The position numbers and the translations under genes are program-made. The notes beneath the pieces are model-generated. The model did not search any database. It saw nothing but the letters and a program-made list of their open reading frames with translations, and was not told where the DNA came from. Of a stretch of DNA of 64,000 nucleotides, positions 1 through 8,927 are shown in pieces. Source of the DNA: Variovorax sp. EL159 (GTDB lineage Bacteria > Pseudomonadota > Gammaproteobacteria > Burkholderiales > Burkholderiaceae_C); NCBI RefSeq assembly GCF_900100965.1, contig NZ_FMUJ01000001.1, positions 1,040,272 to 1,104,271 of the forward strand. Reading direction: 5' to 3'. Within the stretch, counting starts at the first letter, position 1. The number at the start of each line of letters is the position of its first letter.

Positions 1-1004
1 AGCGAGCCCTGGTCGCCGTCGATGGGCGGTGCCAGCACCACCACGTCGCGCGCGCCGAGCGGCTTGAGCGCGAAGCCTTGCGGGGTGGCCTCGATCTGCG
101 CCAGTGCCTTGACGAGCGCGCGCAGCCGGCCGATCTCGACGCGCAGGCGCGCCCGGTGCGTCTCGTCGGGGTGGCGGGTGCGGAAGGCGCTGGCGATCAG
201 GGTCTCGCGGTCGACGTCGCCGGGCCATGCCTCGGCGAGTGCGCGTGCCAGCGAAAAAAGCACCGGCCGGCGTGCCAGCGGCCGCCAGGTGCCGCCGGTG
301 CCCACGCCGCGGCGGCAGGCATCGACGACCAACGCGTTCGAGGCCAGCAGCGCCGCGACTTCATCGAGGCGCAGCGCCTGTTCGCCGCCGGCCAGAAGGC
401 GGCGCGCGGCCGGGCGGTCGAGCGCGGCCTGGGCCTCGGCCACTTCGGCCAACAGCGCCGGCACGCGGGCATGGCCGGCCGCCTCGTGTGCGCGGGCCAG
501 CGCTGCCCGTGCCGCATCGACGTGCAATGAGCGCAGCGACAGCTCTGCCGCAGCCAGCTCGGCCGTTGCTGCGAGTGCTGGGGAAAGGCCGCGCACATCG
601 AGCGCCGCCAATGCGGCCGTGGCTTCGTCGAGGCGGCCGAGCAGCAGCAGCCTGCGCGCCGCGATCAGCCGCGCCTGCAGCGCGTTGGCGCGATCGGCAT
701 GCGCTTCGAGCGTGGCCGAGGCGGCCGCCAGCGTGCGCGGCGAGCCGCCGAGGTCGCGCATGGCCAGCGCCACTTCGGCTTCGGCAACGATGCAGCGCGC
801 GCGCGACAGCGCCTCGTGCGCACCGAAGCCGCGCGCGGCGCGCCGCAGAAGTTCGCGGGCGCGTGGGTGCTCGCCGAGCTGGGCCATGGCAATGCCGCGC
901 AGGGCCAGCGCGGGTGGGTCGTCGCGCAGGGCGACCCGTTTGAGGGCACCGAGCGCGTCGCCGCTGGCGAGCGCGCGCGCGGAGGCGGCGATCAATGAAT
1001 CCAT
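1..1004 (-). CDS. winged-helix transcriptional regulator with helical N-terminal region, C-terminus off the window edge
   Basis: An open frame runs from an ATG at 1004 (protein begins MDSLIAASARALASGD) through the left edge without a stop, so about 334 residues are visible and the C-terminus is missing. The first about 240 residues are Ala/Leu/Arg-rich helices of TPR-like character. From about residue 245 onward the pattern (FSLARALAEAWPGDVDRE, then RARLRVEIGRLRALVKAL, then ATPQGFAL) matches an OmpR/SARP-type winged helix, so a DNA-binding regulator is likely. It lies 80 bases downstream of the HDOD gene on the same strand and may be co-transcribed with it. The mirror-image plus-strand frame is a Ser/Ala/Arg-rich shadow. 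The target genes cannot be inferred. Confidence 0.7.
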   Translation of the reverse strand, partial: MDSLIAASARALASGDALGALKRVALRDDPPALALRGIAMAQLGEHPRARELLRRAARGFGAHEALSRARCIVAEAEVALAMRDLGGSPRTLAAASATLEAHADRANALQARLIAARRLLLLGRLDEATAALAALDVRGLSPALAATAELAAAELSLRSLHVDAARAALARAHEAAGHARVPALLAEVAEAQAALDRPAARRLLAGGEQALRLDEVAALLASNALVVDACRRGVGTGGTWRPLARRPVLFSLARALAEAWPGDVDRETLIASAFRTRHPDETHRARLRVEIGRLRALVKALAQIEATPQGFALKPLGARDVVVLAPPIDGDQGS

Positions 1005-1084
1005 GGCGACAGGCTACACCGGGCGCGTGCCGTCGCCCGCGCAGTGCGCGGCCTTGCGACCCTGCGACTTCGCAGCCCGCGCGC

Positions 1085-1912
1085 TCAGGCGATCATCGAT
1101 TCGAGTTCCGCAGCCAGCTCGCGCGGCGCCGGCATGTCCTGCACGATGTCTTCGGTGATGCCGACCGCCATCGCCGACTGGCTGGGCCAGAAGCCGCCGA
1201 CGCTGCTCAGGTCCACGCCCTGGCGCTCCAGTGCCACGCGCCACACGGCCAGATGAAGAATGCCGCCGAGGGCATCGAAGCGCTCCGACTTGGCCGGGCT
1301 CACGAAGCTCGAAAGCGCGCCGACCAGATCGGAGGCGAAACCCCAGCGCTGCGCCAGCGACGCGCTCACGTCGCCGTAGTGGTAGCCGAACTCGACGCCT
1401 TCGAGCTGCGCGCGCCCCAGTGCCTCGAAGGGATGCGCGGCATTCAGCGCGGCGATGCGATCGGGCATGGCCTGTGCCATGAGCAGGTGGCCGATGGCAT
1501 GCATGCTGCCCACGGTAAAAGCCAGGTTCGGATCGACGTGCCGGGTCTTGGACGCCAAGTACCTCGACACCGAGGCCACGCGCAGGCTGTGGGCCCAGAA
1601 GGCCGGCAGGTTGACGCCTTCCACTTTCTTGAAAGCGCCCGACAGGCCCGAGCTCACGACGAACGACCGGATGGTGGAAAGGCCGAGCATCAGGATCGCG
1701 CCCTGGATCGAGGAGATCTTTCGCCGCAGCCCGAAGAACGGGGAGTTGACCATCTGCAGCACCCGCGCCGCGAGCACCTGGTCGAGCTCGATGCGGTGCG
1801 CGATGGCGGCGAAGGGCACGTCGTCGTCGCGCAGCATTTCCATCAGGTCGGCAACCACCTTGGGAACGGTGGGGAGTGTCTCGTCGTTGGCAAAGAGTTC
1901 TTCGAGTGTCAT
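1085..1912 (-). CDS. HDOD domain-containing protein
   Basis: The 275-residue protein is almost entirely an HDOD domain. Residues about 12-210 include LPTVPKVVADLMEMLRDDD, DQVLAARVLQMVNSPFFGL and AILMLGLSTIRSFVVSSGLS, which are the hallmark helices of the family. HDOD is an inactive relative of HD phosphohydrolases and acts as a protein-protein module in cyclic-di-GMP, chemotaxis and stress signalling. No catalytic GGDEF, EAL or receiver domain is attached, so it is a stand-alone HDOD protein. It starts at an ATG and is the first gene of a minus-strand pair with the regulator that runs off the left edge. Confidence 0.9.
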   Translation of the reverse strand: MTLEELFANDETLPTVPKVVADLMEMLRDDDVPFAAIAHRIELDQVLAARVLQMVNSPFFGLRRKISSIQGAILMLGLSTIRSFVVSSGLSGAFKKVEGVNLPAFWAHSLRVASVSRYLASKTRHVDPNLAFTVGSMHAIGHLLMAQAMPDRIAALNAAHPFEALGRAQLEGVEFGYHYGDVSASLAQRWGFASDLVGALSSFVSPAKSERFDALGGILHLAVWRVALERQGVDLSSVGGFWPSQSAMAVGITEDIVQDMPAPRELAAELESMIA

Positions 1913-2172
1913 GGCGCTTCGGGTGTTGCCTTGGTATGCAAAAGATTTTCCTCCAGCGCGTGGCCGGGCAGGTCGGGTATCGGTGCGAATCCGAAATTTC
2001 TACGGATTCCGGTGGGGTGGTGCGAAGGTCGACCTGAAGCCCGGCGACCAGATCGAACCCGGCTACGACTCCAACTGCGGCAGGGGGAAAAGGGCGGTCC
2101 GCGTCTGCCTGGGCATCGAAGCCATCGAAGACTGACACGCAACGCCGGGCCGTCCCGCGCCTCTCCCGTCCT

Positions 2173-2667
2173 TCAGTTGATCCGGGCGTTGGTCAGCTGC
2201 ATGTCCTCGAACTGGCTCCCCGTGAAGTCGACGCGTTCTCCCACGAGGTCGCGCCCCGTGATCTGCTGGCCCTTGCACCCCGGCAGGCTTACGCCGAGCC
2301 ATTGGCTGCCGTCGAAATTCAGGTCGGTCCAGGTGCAGTCGGTGAAGACACATGCGCTGAAGTTGCTGCCCTGGAACTGCGAGCGCGAGAAGGTGCAACC
2401 CACGAACGTGCATTCGCTGATCCGGATTCTTTGCATCTGGCACAAGCTGAAGGTGCAAGCGCTGAACCGGCAGGCTGTCCACGCCGCGTCCTGGAAGGTC
2501 GTCGCGGAGAAGCTGCTGCCGCTGAACGAGGTGGACGCGAAGGTGATCAGGTTGAGGTCGAGGCCCGCGTAGGTGTTGCCATCGCTTTCGCCGGCGAGCC
2601 CGGCAGGCGCGCCGCCGAGGCCTTTGCGCCATTTGTCGTGGTCCTGGATGATTTGAAGAGAGCTCAT
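2173..2667 (-). CDS. pentapeptide repeat protein
   Basis: The 164-residue product begins MSSLQIIQDHDKW. From about residue 35 it becomes a series of five-residue repeats (ASTSF SGSSF SATTF, CRFSA CTFSL, CTFVG CTFSR SQFQG SNFSA), which should fold as a right-handed quadrilateral beta-helix. Such proteins are structural or DNA-mimicking, or serve as adaptors of type VI secretion cargo. Nothing in the neighbours identifies a role. The ATG at 2667 was preferred over upstream in-frame starts because the sequence above it is low-complexity and lacks repeat character; no clear Shine-Dalgarno precedes it. The repeat block is short for the family. Confidence 0.75.
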   Translation of the reverse strand: MSSLQIIQDHDKWRKGLGGAPAGLAGESDGNTYAGLDLNLITFASTSFSGSSFSATTFQDAAWTACRFSACTFSLCQMQRIRISECTFVGCTFSRSQFQGSNFSACVFTDCTWTDLNFDGSQWLGVSLPGCKGQQITGRDLVGERVDFTGSQFEDMQLTNARIN

Positions 2668-3067
2668 AGGGGAAAGGGAGAGGCGACCGGGTTCAGTGGC
2701 GGCAAGTACTTTCCTGGGCTGGCGTGCTTGCTGGCTCGAACCGGAGCGCCTGGGTTGTTGACGGTGAAGTGAAGAAGGGGACACGCGTTGGCGACGCAGG
2801 TGCGCGCCAGCCGGTTGGCAGTCTGGCGCAGGCGGGTGCCCAGCAATGCGAACAATCGTCACCCGGCAACGGCTTCAAGACGGCCGCAAGAGAACATGAA
2901 GAAATCACGCGATGACCGCGCCCGCGCCATGCACGGCAACGCGCTCGACGCGACCCATTCGACATGCCCGCAACACCCGTCGCGCGGCTTGCAGCAACTT
3001 CAGCGGCTGCATGGTAGAAACCGCCACCCCCCGTTTTCATCCCTTGCGCCGCACCGCCACCGCCTCC
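2668..3067. other. 400-bp gene-free interval between divergent genes
   Basis: This stretch separates the minus-strand pentapeptide-repeat gene from the plus-strand phospholipase-D gene, so it should hold both promoters. Short open frames on both strands lack ribosome sites and show the Arg/Pro/His-rich composition of chance frames in GC-rich DNA. I see no repeat, hairpin or RNA gene here. An alternative ATG for the downstream gene lies at 3011. Confidence 0.5.
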
Positions 3068-4693
3068 ATGCCGAACCTCCCTGATCGGGCCGACAAGCCG
3101 CATGTCCGGTGGCTGGCGTGGCTGCTGCTCGGCATCGCCGCCTTGTTCCTGGCCGGCTGCGCGGGCCTGCCCACCGACGTGCAGCGCAAGCCTTCCGTGG
3201 CCATCACGGATGGGGCCGACACCGCACTCGGCCGGCTCGTGCAGGCCGCCGCGCCGCCCGGCGAACCGCTGAGCGGCTTCCGGCTGTTGCCGATGCCGCA
3301 GTTCTCGCTGCATGCGCGCATCGAGCTGGCGCGCCGCGCGCAGCGCTCCATCGACGTGCAGTACTACCTCGTGCAGAACGACGAGACTGGGCGCTACCTC
3401 CTGCGTGCGCTGCGCGATGCGGCCGACCGGGGCGTGCGCGTGCGGCTGCTGGTGGACGACCTCTACACCGCTGGCGCCGATCCGCTTTTCACCAGCTTCG
3501 CGTCGCATCCGAACGTGGAGGTGCGGCTGTTCAACCCGTTCCCCGCCGGGCGCGACCGCTTCGGTACGCGCCTGGCCGCGTCCTTTCTCGATCTGGACCG
3601 CATTCACCGGCGCATGCACAACAAGCTGTACGTGGTGGACAACACGATGGCGGTGATGGGCGGGCGCAACATGGCCAACGAGTATTTCCTGCGCGACGGC
3701 GGCTCGAACTTCATCGACATCGACACGCTGGTGGCCGGGGCCGTGGTGCCCAAGCTGTCGTCGCTGTTCGACATGTACTGGAACAGCCCGTACGTCTACC
3801 CGATCGAGTCGCTGGTGGCGCGGGGCAGCGACACGCCGCAGCAACTGCGCGAGCGCTTCGACCGGCTGACCACCGGGCCGGCCGAACTGCACCCCGAGGC
3901 GCCCGGCTCCACCGACCTGCTGGGCAACAACCCGCTGGCCAAGGACCTGGATGCGGGCGTGCTCAAGCTCACCTGGGCGCGTGCCGAGGCCTACGCCGAT
4001 CCGCCCGACAAGGCGCTCGCGCCGACCGAAGAGGGGCGCGGCCCGCCTGCCGACGAGTCGAAAGACAGCGTGCTCTACAACGTGCGGCGCTACGTGCGCG
4101 GCGCCGAGAACGAGGTCATGCAGACCACGCCCTACCTGATTCCGGGGCGCGGCGGCATGGAGACGATCCGCCTCGTGCGCGGCAACGGCGTGAGCTACAC
4201 CATCGTCACCAACTCGCTGGCAGCCACCGACGAATCGCTGGTGCACATCGGCTACCGCCGCTACCGCGCCGAGATGCTGCGGCTGGGCGTGGAGCTGTAC
4301 GAACTGAGCCCCAAGCGCGTGGAGCAGACCCAGCGCTTCGGCATGTACGGCTCGGCCAGCGGGCGGCTGCATGGCAAGTCGGCCGTGGTCGACCGCAAGA
4401 TCGTGTTCATCGGCTCGATGAACTTCGACCCGCGCTCGATGCTGCACAACACCGAGATCGGCATCTTCATCTTCAGCCCGCAGATTGCGCAGCAGCTCAC
4501 CAGCCTGATCGGCTTCATCCGGCTGGATGGCGCCTACCAGTTGCAGCTGGGGCCCACGGGCGCCATCGAGTGGGTGAGCCCGGCCTCGGGGGATGCGGCC
4601 GACACCATCCTGCACACCGAGCCCGAAACCCATTTCTGGGCACGCTGGAAGCTGGAGTTGCTGGCACCGCTGGTGCCCGAGAGCCTGCTCTAG
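3068..4693 (+). CDS. phospholipase D family lipoprotein (cardiolipin synthase C-like)
   Basis: The 541-residue protein starts with a lipoprotein signal (WLAWLLLGIAALFLAGC), predicting attachment to a membrane. It has two PLD catalytic HKD motifs: HNKLYVVD at about residue 184 and HGKSAVVD at about residue 435, each followed by the usual GG/GS and N residues (GGRNMANEYF; GSMNFDPRS). Two motifs in one chain mean a complete bilobed active site for phosphatidyl transfer or phospholipid hydrolysis. Size and layout fit the ClsC/YmdC branch, which makes cardiolipin from phosphatidylglycerol and phosphatidylethanolamine. The start at 3068 puts the signal peptide at the N-terminus; an ATG at 3011 would add 19 residues. 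It stands alone, convergent with a small lipoprotein gene. Confidence 0.88.
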   Translation: MPNLPDRADKPHVRWLAWLLLGIAALFLAGCAGLPTDVQRKPSVAITDGADTALGRLVQAAAPPGEPLSGFRLLPMPQFSLHARIELARRAQRSIDVQYYLVQNDETGRYLLRALRDAADRGVRVRLLVDDLYTAGADPLFTSFASHPNVEVRLFNPFPAGRDRFGTRLAASFLDLDRIHRRMHNKLYVVDNTMAVMGGRNMANEYFLRDGGSNFIDIDTLVAGAVVPKLSSLFDMYWNSPYVYPIESLVARGSDTPQQLRERFDRLTTGPAELHPEAPGSTDLLGNNPLAKDLDAGVLKLTWARAEAYADPPDKALAPTEEGRGPPADESKDSVLYNVRRYVRGAENEVMQTTPYLIPGRGGMETIRLVRGNGVSYTIVTNSLAATDESLVHIGYRRYRAEMLRLGVELYELSPKRVEQTQRFGMYGSASGRLHGKSAVVDRKIVFIGSMNFDPRSMLHNTEIGIFIFSPQIAQQLTSLIGFIRLDGAYQLQLGPTGAIEWVSPASGDAADTILHTEPETHFWARWKLELLAPLVPESLL

Positions 4694-4702
4694 AGATTCA
4701 CC

Positions 4703-4969
4703 TTAGCGAACGGTCGACATGACCGTCGCGCGGCACCGGGCGCGGTCGAGGTGCGTGGGCAACACGATGCAGTTGTCGTACGCACGCTGCTGCATGTCGC
4801 TCAGCCTCGGCTTCTCGCGCTGAGGTGGCGCTTCCCACTCGGGTGCGTAGTAGGGGCGCCCGGGTGGGGCACCGTAGTACTCATAGTCGCGATCCCGGCT
4901 GTGGCGGGTGGTCTCGCAACCGGCAAGGCACAAGGCCACCAACACTCCACCCCAAGCAAGCAGACGCAA
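4703..4969 (-). CDS. small lipoprotein of unknown function
   Basis: From a TTG at 4969 the frame encodes 88 residues with a lipobox signal peptide (LLAWGGVLVALCLAGC). A Tyr/Arg/Pro-rich stretch (DRDYEYYGAPPGRPYYAPEW) and a Cys-containing C-terminal part (YDNCIVLPTHLDRARC) follow. The TTG was chosen because GGAGAAG lies just upstream and the signal peptide then begins at once. A longer frame from an ATG at 5224 would bury the signal and overlap the divergent gene. The function is unknown; an envelope location is likely. Confidence 0.6.
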   Translation of the reverse strand: MRLLAWGGVLVALCLAGCETTRHSRDRDYEYYGAPPGRPYYAPEWEAPPQREKPRLSDMQQRAYDNCIVLPTHLDRARCRATVMSTVR

Positions 4970-5214
4970 GATTCTTCTCCGTTTCAAGGGGGCGGGCTGC
5001 AAAAGGTGCCCGGCCCCGGCGGGGTCGAGCTTAGGTCCGGACAGGCGGCGAAGGCTGAAGGAATGATGAATCGCAGAGCGATGGCCATTCACAACGGCCC
5101 GCGGGGCGACATCCTCAAAACAGAGGATGGTGGGGATGAAAGGGGCATCGAAGAATCGCAACGCTCGTGTGACGAGTTGATTCTTTTGTTTGCTCCCTTC
5201 ATCCAGAACCAACC

Positions 5215-7143
5215 ATGAAAACAAATCCTGCGACTCCGTCTGCTGCTTTCAATCCCTTCATCAAGATGACGCGTTCCGCGTGCGCGGTGGCGCTCCTGGT
5301 CTCGCTCGGCGCCTGCGGCGGAGGCGGGGGAGGCGGCGGCGGGTTCGCCGGCTTTCCGGTGGCGGGCGGTGTCGGCAACCCGCCGCCGGCGAGCGATCCG
5401 TCGCCGCCGGCCGTGGTGCCCCAGGCCTTCTCGGGCACGGCCGCCGCCGGCCTGCCGCTGTCGGGCAGCGTGACGGTGAAGGACGCGAAGGGCGCGACCA
5501 AGACCGTGCCGCTGTCGACCGACGGCAGCTACAAGGTCGACGTGACCGGCATGACCGCGCCCTTCGTTTTCCGCGCCGAAGGCACGGTGGGCGGCCAGCG
5601 CACGGTGATCCACTCGGCCGCCACGGCCGCCGACGCCAACGGCACCATCAACATCACGCCGCTGACCGACCTCGTGGTGGCCAACATCGCGGGCCGGCTG
5701 GCCGACAAGTACTTCGACAGCGGCGACTTCGGCTCGCTGACGGCCGACGCGCTGAAGGCCGAATCCGAGGGCCTGAAGGCCAAGCTGCTGCCGGTGCTGC
5801 TGGCCATGGGCGTGGACGCCAGCGTCGACCTGCTGCGCACCGCCTTCACGCCACTGTCGAGCGCGCTGGACAAGGCGCTGGACGTGCTGCGCGTGAGCGT
5901 GGACCCGGCGACCAACGTGGCGACCATCACCAACATCGTGACGCAACAGCAGCTGGTGGACGACCTGGCCGTGAAGGCCGCCGCCGAAAGCGCGACCGTG
6001 CCCCTGAGCGGCGACGGCATGGCCACCACGGCGGACGACATCCCGAAGATCCGCAAGGTGCTGTCGGACTTCGCGGGCAAGTTCGCGAACGGCCTGGCGT
6101 CGCCGGGCGACCTGACGCCGTTGCTCACGAGCAGCGACCCCGTCACCGGCGCCTACGACTTCCGTTCTTCCGACATGAGCGCCGCCGACTTCGTCAATGA
6201 ATCGGTGGCCGATGTGAACCTTGTCGGCGCCAGCTTCACGGACGTGGTGATCCAGAAGATCAACTACACCATCGACGCCAACAACCAGAGCCCGCGTGCG
6301 TTTGTCGAATTCACACACAAGGACAAGAACGGCGTGGCCTTCAGCAACAACCAGGGCATGCAGATCGTGAAGGGCACCGACGGCAACTGGCGCCTGCGCG
6401 GCGACGGGCGCGTGCTGGACCTCAACCCGCATGTGCAGGTCATCAAGGACAACGCGACGGGCTGCGTGAGCTCCGCGCTCCAGTTCCTGATCGAAGACCT
6501 GAACACCAACAACAGCAGCAACGTCGCGTCGGTAGTTGTCACCGGGCCGGGGCTTCCTTCGGCGGGCCTGCGCCACATGCGGCCTTCGGGTGGTGGTTAC
6601 TGGCCGCTGCAGGGCTCCAGCACCAACAACTTCTTCTACCTGACGTCGAACTGCAACAGCAACAACCTTCCGCCGGGCTTCGTGGCCATGTCGGACAGCG
6701 ACATCGCAGCCATTCCGGCAACCCCCGAGTACACCTTCACGGCGTACATGAGCGACGGCACGACGGTCGCGCAGCGCGGCGGCTTCGACATCATCTACAA
6801 GTACCGCTTCCATGGCCGGCCGCTCACGCTGGCGGAAACTTCGGCTGTCACCTTCCCGGCCTTCACGACCGCGCCGGCCCTGTCTTCCTACAACGGTGGC
6901 AGCGATTTCACGGTCAGCGCGACGGGCCTGAACCCCGGCTTTGCGGCCGAGTTCTTCCTGAACCTCTTCGCGAGCCCGACCGACAGCTCGCTGGACCGGA
7001 CCGACCTCGCGCCATCGACCACGGGCACTGCGTCGAAGACCTTCAACCTGCCGGCCACATCGGGCCCGGTCGTCTACCGGAACATGTTCGTCAGCACCTA
7101 TGACGCGAACTGGCGCGACATCGTGGTGAGGGCCCAGAACTGA
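5215..7143 (+). CDS. large surface lipoprotein with glycine-rich linker
   Basis: The 642-residue product has an N-terminal signal and lipobox (CAVALLVSLGACGGGG). A run of nine glycines and a Pro-rich linker follow the lipid-attachment Cys, a common way to tether outer-membrane or periplasmic domains. Residues about 70-150 (SGTAAAGLPLSGSVTVKDAKG, then GSYKVDVTG) look like a carboxypeptidase-regulatory or Big-type beta-sandwich. The middle and C-terminal parts are beta-rich and not recognised. It is monocistronic, with a strong terminator directly downstream. Related multi-copy lipoproteins of unknown function are common in Comamonadaceae. Confidence 0.8.
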   Translation: MKTNPATPSAAFNPFIKMTRSACAVALLVSLGACGGGGGGGGGFAGFPVAGGVGNPPPASDPSPPAVVPQAFSGTAAAGLPLSGSVTVKDAKGATKTVPLSTDGSYKVDVTGMTAPFVFRAEGTVGGQRTVIHSAATAADANGTINITPLTDLVVANIAGRLADKYFDSGDFGSLTADALKAESEGLKAKLLPVLLAMGVDASVDLLRTAFTPLSSALDKALDVLRVSVDPATNVATITNIVTQQQLVDDLAVKAAAESATVPLSGDGMATTADDIPKIRKVLSDFAGKFANGLASPGDLTPLLTSSDPVTGAYDFRSSDMSAADFVNESVADVNLVGASFTDVVIQKINYTIDANNQSPRAFVEFTHKDKNGVAFSNNQGMQIVKGTDGNWRLRGDGRVLDLNPHVQVIKDNATGCVSSALQFLIEDLNTNNSSNVASVVVTGPGLPSAGLRHMRPSGGGYWPLQGSSTNNFFYLTSNCNSNNLPPGFVAMSDSDIAAIPATPEYTFTAYMSDGTTVAQRGGFDIIYKYRFHGRPLTLAETSAVTFPAFTTAPALSSYNGGSDFTVSATGLNPGFAAEFFLNLFASPTDSSLDRTDLAPSTTGTASKTFNLPATSGPVVYRNMFVSTYDANWRDIVVRAQN

Positions 7144-7151
7144 GGCATTGA

Positions 7152-7177
7152 AAAAAGCCCCCGGAAGGGGGCTTTTT
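7152..7177. terminator. bidirectional Rho-independent terminator
   Basis: A perfect 11-bp inverted repeat (AAAAAGCCCCC / GGGGGCTTTTT) with a GGAA loop has A and T tracts on its two sides. It lies between two convergent genes and can terminate both: the lipoprotein gene ending at 7143 and the LytM-like gene ending at 7191. Confidence 0.9.
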
Positions 7178-7190
7178 GTTGGGAGAAGTA

Positions 7191-7694
7191 CTACTGCTGC
7201 ATCAGCCCGTTGAGATAGGGCTCGGGGTTGACGGCGTTGCCGTTCTTGCGGATCTCGAAGCGCAGCTTGACGCGGTCGGTGTTGCTCTTGCCCATCTCGG
7301 CGATCTTCTCGCCCTGGCGCACCACCGCGTTTTCTTTCACGAGGATGGCGCTCAGGTGGGCGTAGGCGGTGAGGTAGGTCTCGTTGTGCTTGACGATCAC
7401 CATGTTGCCGTAGGCAGGCAGTTCGCCGCCCACGTACACCACGCGGCCATCGGCCGAGGCGACGATCGGGTCGCCAAGCCGGCCGGCGATGTCGATGCCC
7501 TTGTTGCTCACGCCGTCGAAGCGCGAGATGACATTGCCGGCGGCGGGCCGGATGAACAGGGCCTGGCGCTGCACCGGCGGTGTGGCGACGGGGCCGGTGC
7601 GTTGCGGCGTGAGGTCGACCGTGGTGCAGGCCGCGAGGCTTGCGGCCACCAGCGCTGCGGCAGCGGAGCGGAAAACAAAAGTCTGAAGATGCAT
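7191..7694 (-). CDS. NlpD-like LytM/M23 domain lipoprotein (degenerate peptidase)
   Basis: The 167-residue lipoprotein (signal ending ASLAAC, start MHLQTFVF) carries one M23/LytM domain. GIDIAGRLGDPIVASADGR, YGNMVIVKHNETYLTAYAH and RFEIRKNGNAVNPEPYL follow the order seen in NlpD. The zinc-binding HxxxD and final HxH are absent: GIDIAG lacks the His, and RFEIR replaces HFEIR. It should therefore be an amidase activator rather than a peptidase. Unlike NlpD it has no LysM domain and is short. It is co-directional with creA but separated from it by 156 bases. Confidence 0.85.
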   Translation of the reverse strand: MHLQTFVFRSAAAALVAASLAACTTVDLTPQRTGPVATPPVQRQALFIRPAAGNVISRFDGVSNKGIDIAGRLGDPIVASADGRVVYVGGELPAYGNMVIVKHNETYLTAYAHLSAILVKENAVVRQGEKIAEMGKSNTDRVKLRFEIRKNGNAVNPEPYLNGLMQQ

Positions 7695-7850
7695 GGCGCT
7701 GTGTTGGAACGGATTCGTTGAGGAGGGTTCCTTCGGACTGGCGCGCCGGGCGTGCCAGCCGGACGATGCTAGCAAACTCGCGCGGCAGACCTGCGGGAAG
7801 AACCTTGCGCGAAGCGAAGGGCCATTGGCATCGGGCCGGTGGCCGCCGCG

Positions 7851-8339
7851 CTACTTGAGCGGGATCGGCGTGCCGCGGTCGATCGGCACCGCCGTCACGC
7901 TGTTCTTGGGCGAACCGTCGATCAGCAGGTCGGAGTAGGTCAGGTAGACCAGCGTGTTGCGCTTGGGATCGACCATGCGCACCACGCGCAGCCGCTTGAA
8001 GAGCACCGACAGCCGCTCGCTGTAGACCTCTTCGCGCTTGGGCAGCGGCTGCGTGATGCTGACCGGGCCGACCTGGCGGCAGGCGATGGAGGCCTCGGCC
8101 TTGTCCTCGGCCACGCCGAAGGCGCCGGCCAGCCCGCCGGTCTTGGCGCGCGAGACATAGCAGGTCACGCCGCTGACCTTGGGGTCGTCGTAGGCCTCGA
8201 TCACGATCTTGTGGTCGGGGCCGATGAGCTTGAAGGCGGTGTCGACTTCGCCCACCGTGTCCGCCCTGGCTGCGGATGCCGCCAGCGCAAAGCCGAGGCT
8301 GGCGCCGCAGAGAAGGGTGGCGCGGAGTGTCTTGTTCAT
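7851..8339 (-). CDS. creA: CreA family periplasmic protein
   Basis: The 162-residue protein has a cleavable signal peptide (LLCGASLGFALAASAARA) and then the CreA family sequence (VGEVDTAFKLIGPDHKIVIE, DPKVSGVTCYVSRAKTGG, IACRQVGPVSI). It includes the conserved cysteines. CreA is a conserved periplasmic protein without an established biochemical function. The gene lies 8 bases downstream of the Nudix gene on the same strand and is probably co-transcribed with it. The start at 8339 places the signal peptide at the N-terminus. Confidence 0.9.
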   Translation of the reverse strand: MNKTLRATLLCGASLGFALAASAARADTVGEVDTAFKLIGPDHKIVIEAYDDPKVSGVTCYVSRAKTGGLAGAFGVAEDKAEASIACRQVGPVSITQPLPKREEVYSERLSVLFKRLRVVRMVDPKRNTLVYLTYSDLLIDGSPKNSVTAVPIDRGTPIPLK

Positions 8340-8347
8340 GGCGGGGG

Positions 8348-8899
8348 TCAAACGATGCTGAGTTCGTGCACGCGGTCGAAGGCGCCGCGCCGCCGGTCGG
8401 CGAAGTAGTGCTCGAGGGTTTCGCGCACGGTGCGAAAGGCGATCTCGTCCCAGGGAATCTCTTCCTCGGTGAAGAGCCTGGCCTCGATGGTCTCGTGGCC
8501 GGGGTCGAACTTGTCGTCGAGCAGCCGGGCGCGGTAGAACAGGTGCACCTGGCCCACGCGCACCACGCTGATCACCGAGAACAGCCCTTCGAGCTCGAAG
8601 TTGGCGCCGGCCTCTTCGTCGGTCTCGCGGGCCGCGCCCTGGGCGGTGGTTTCCTCGAGTTCCATGAAGCCGGCGGGCAGCGTCCACTTGCCCCAGCGCG
8701 GTTCGATGTTGCGCTTGCACAGCAGCACCTTGTCGCCCAGCACGGGGATGGTGCCGACTACGTTCAGCGGGTTCTCGTAGTGGATCGTGTGGCAGGCCGG
8801 GCAGACGGCGCGCGGCTTGGTGTCGCCGTCGTCCGGAATGCGGTAGACCACCGCGGTGCCGCAGTTCTTGCAATGCTTGATGGGTACGCGCAGGAGCAT
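8348..8899 (-). CDS. Nudix hydrolase with N-terminal zinc ribbon
   Basis: The 183-residue protein has a four-cysteine zinc ribbon (C10, C13, C33, C36) and then a Nudix domain. The Nudix box (GFMELEETTAQGAARETDEE, continuing AGA) carries the REtdEE metal-binding core. It hydrolyses nucleoside diphosphates linked to another moiety; zinc-ribbon Nudix enzymes often act on NADH or ADP-ribose-like substrates. The exact substrate is not readable from sequence. It is probably the first gene of a pair with creA. Confidence 0.88.
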   Translation of the reverse strand: MLLRVPIKHCKNCGTAVVYRIPDDGDTKPRAVCPACHTIHYENPLNVVGTIPVLGDKVLLCKRNIEPRWGKWTLPAGFMELEETTAQGAARETDEEAGANFELEGLFSVISVVRVGQVHLFYRARLLDDKFDPGHETIEARLFTEEEIPWDEIAFRTVRETLEHYFADRRRGAFDRVHELSIV

Positions 8900-8927
8900 G
8901 TGGCCGTCTTCGTGTCTTCGGTGGTCT

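Noticed and set aside
22..1158. 378-codon plus-strand frame at the left edge
   Set aside because: Ser/Ala/Arg-only composition; the minus-strand frame from 1004 encodes a plausible winged-helix regulator and explains the region.
1983..2135. Possible 50-residue plus-strand frame from a GTG
   Set aside because: No ribosome site and no recognisable sequence; it lies in the gap between the HDOD and pentapeptide-repeat genes and is most likely chance.
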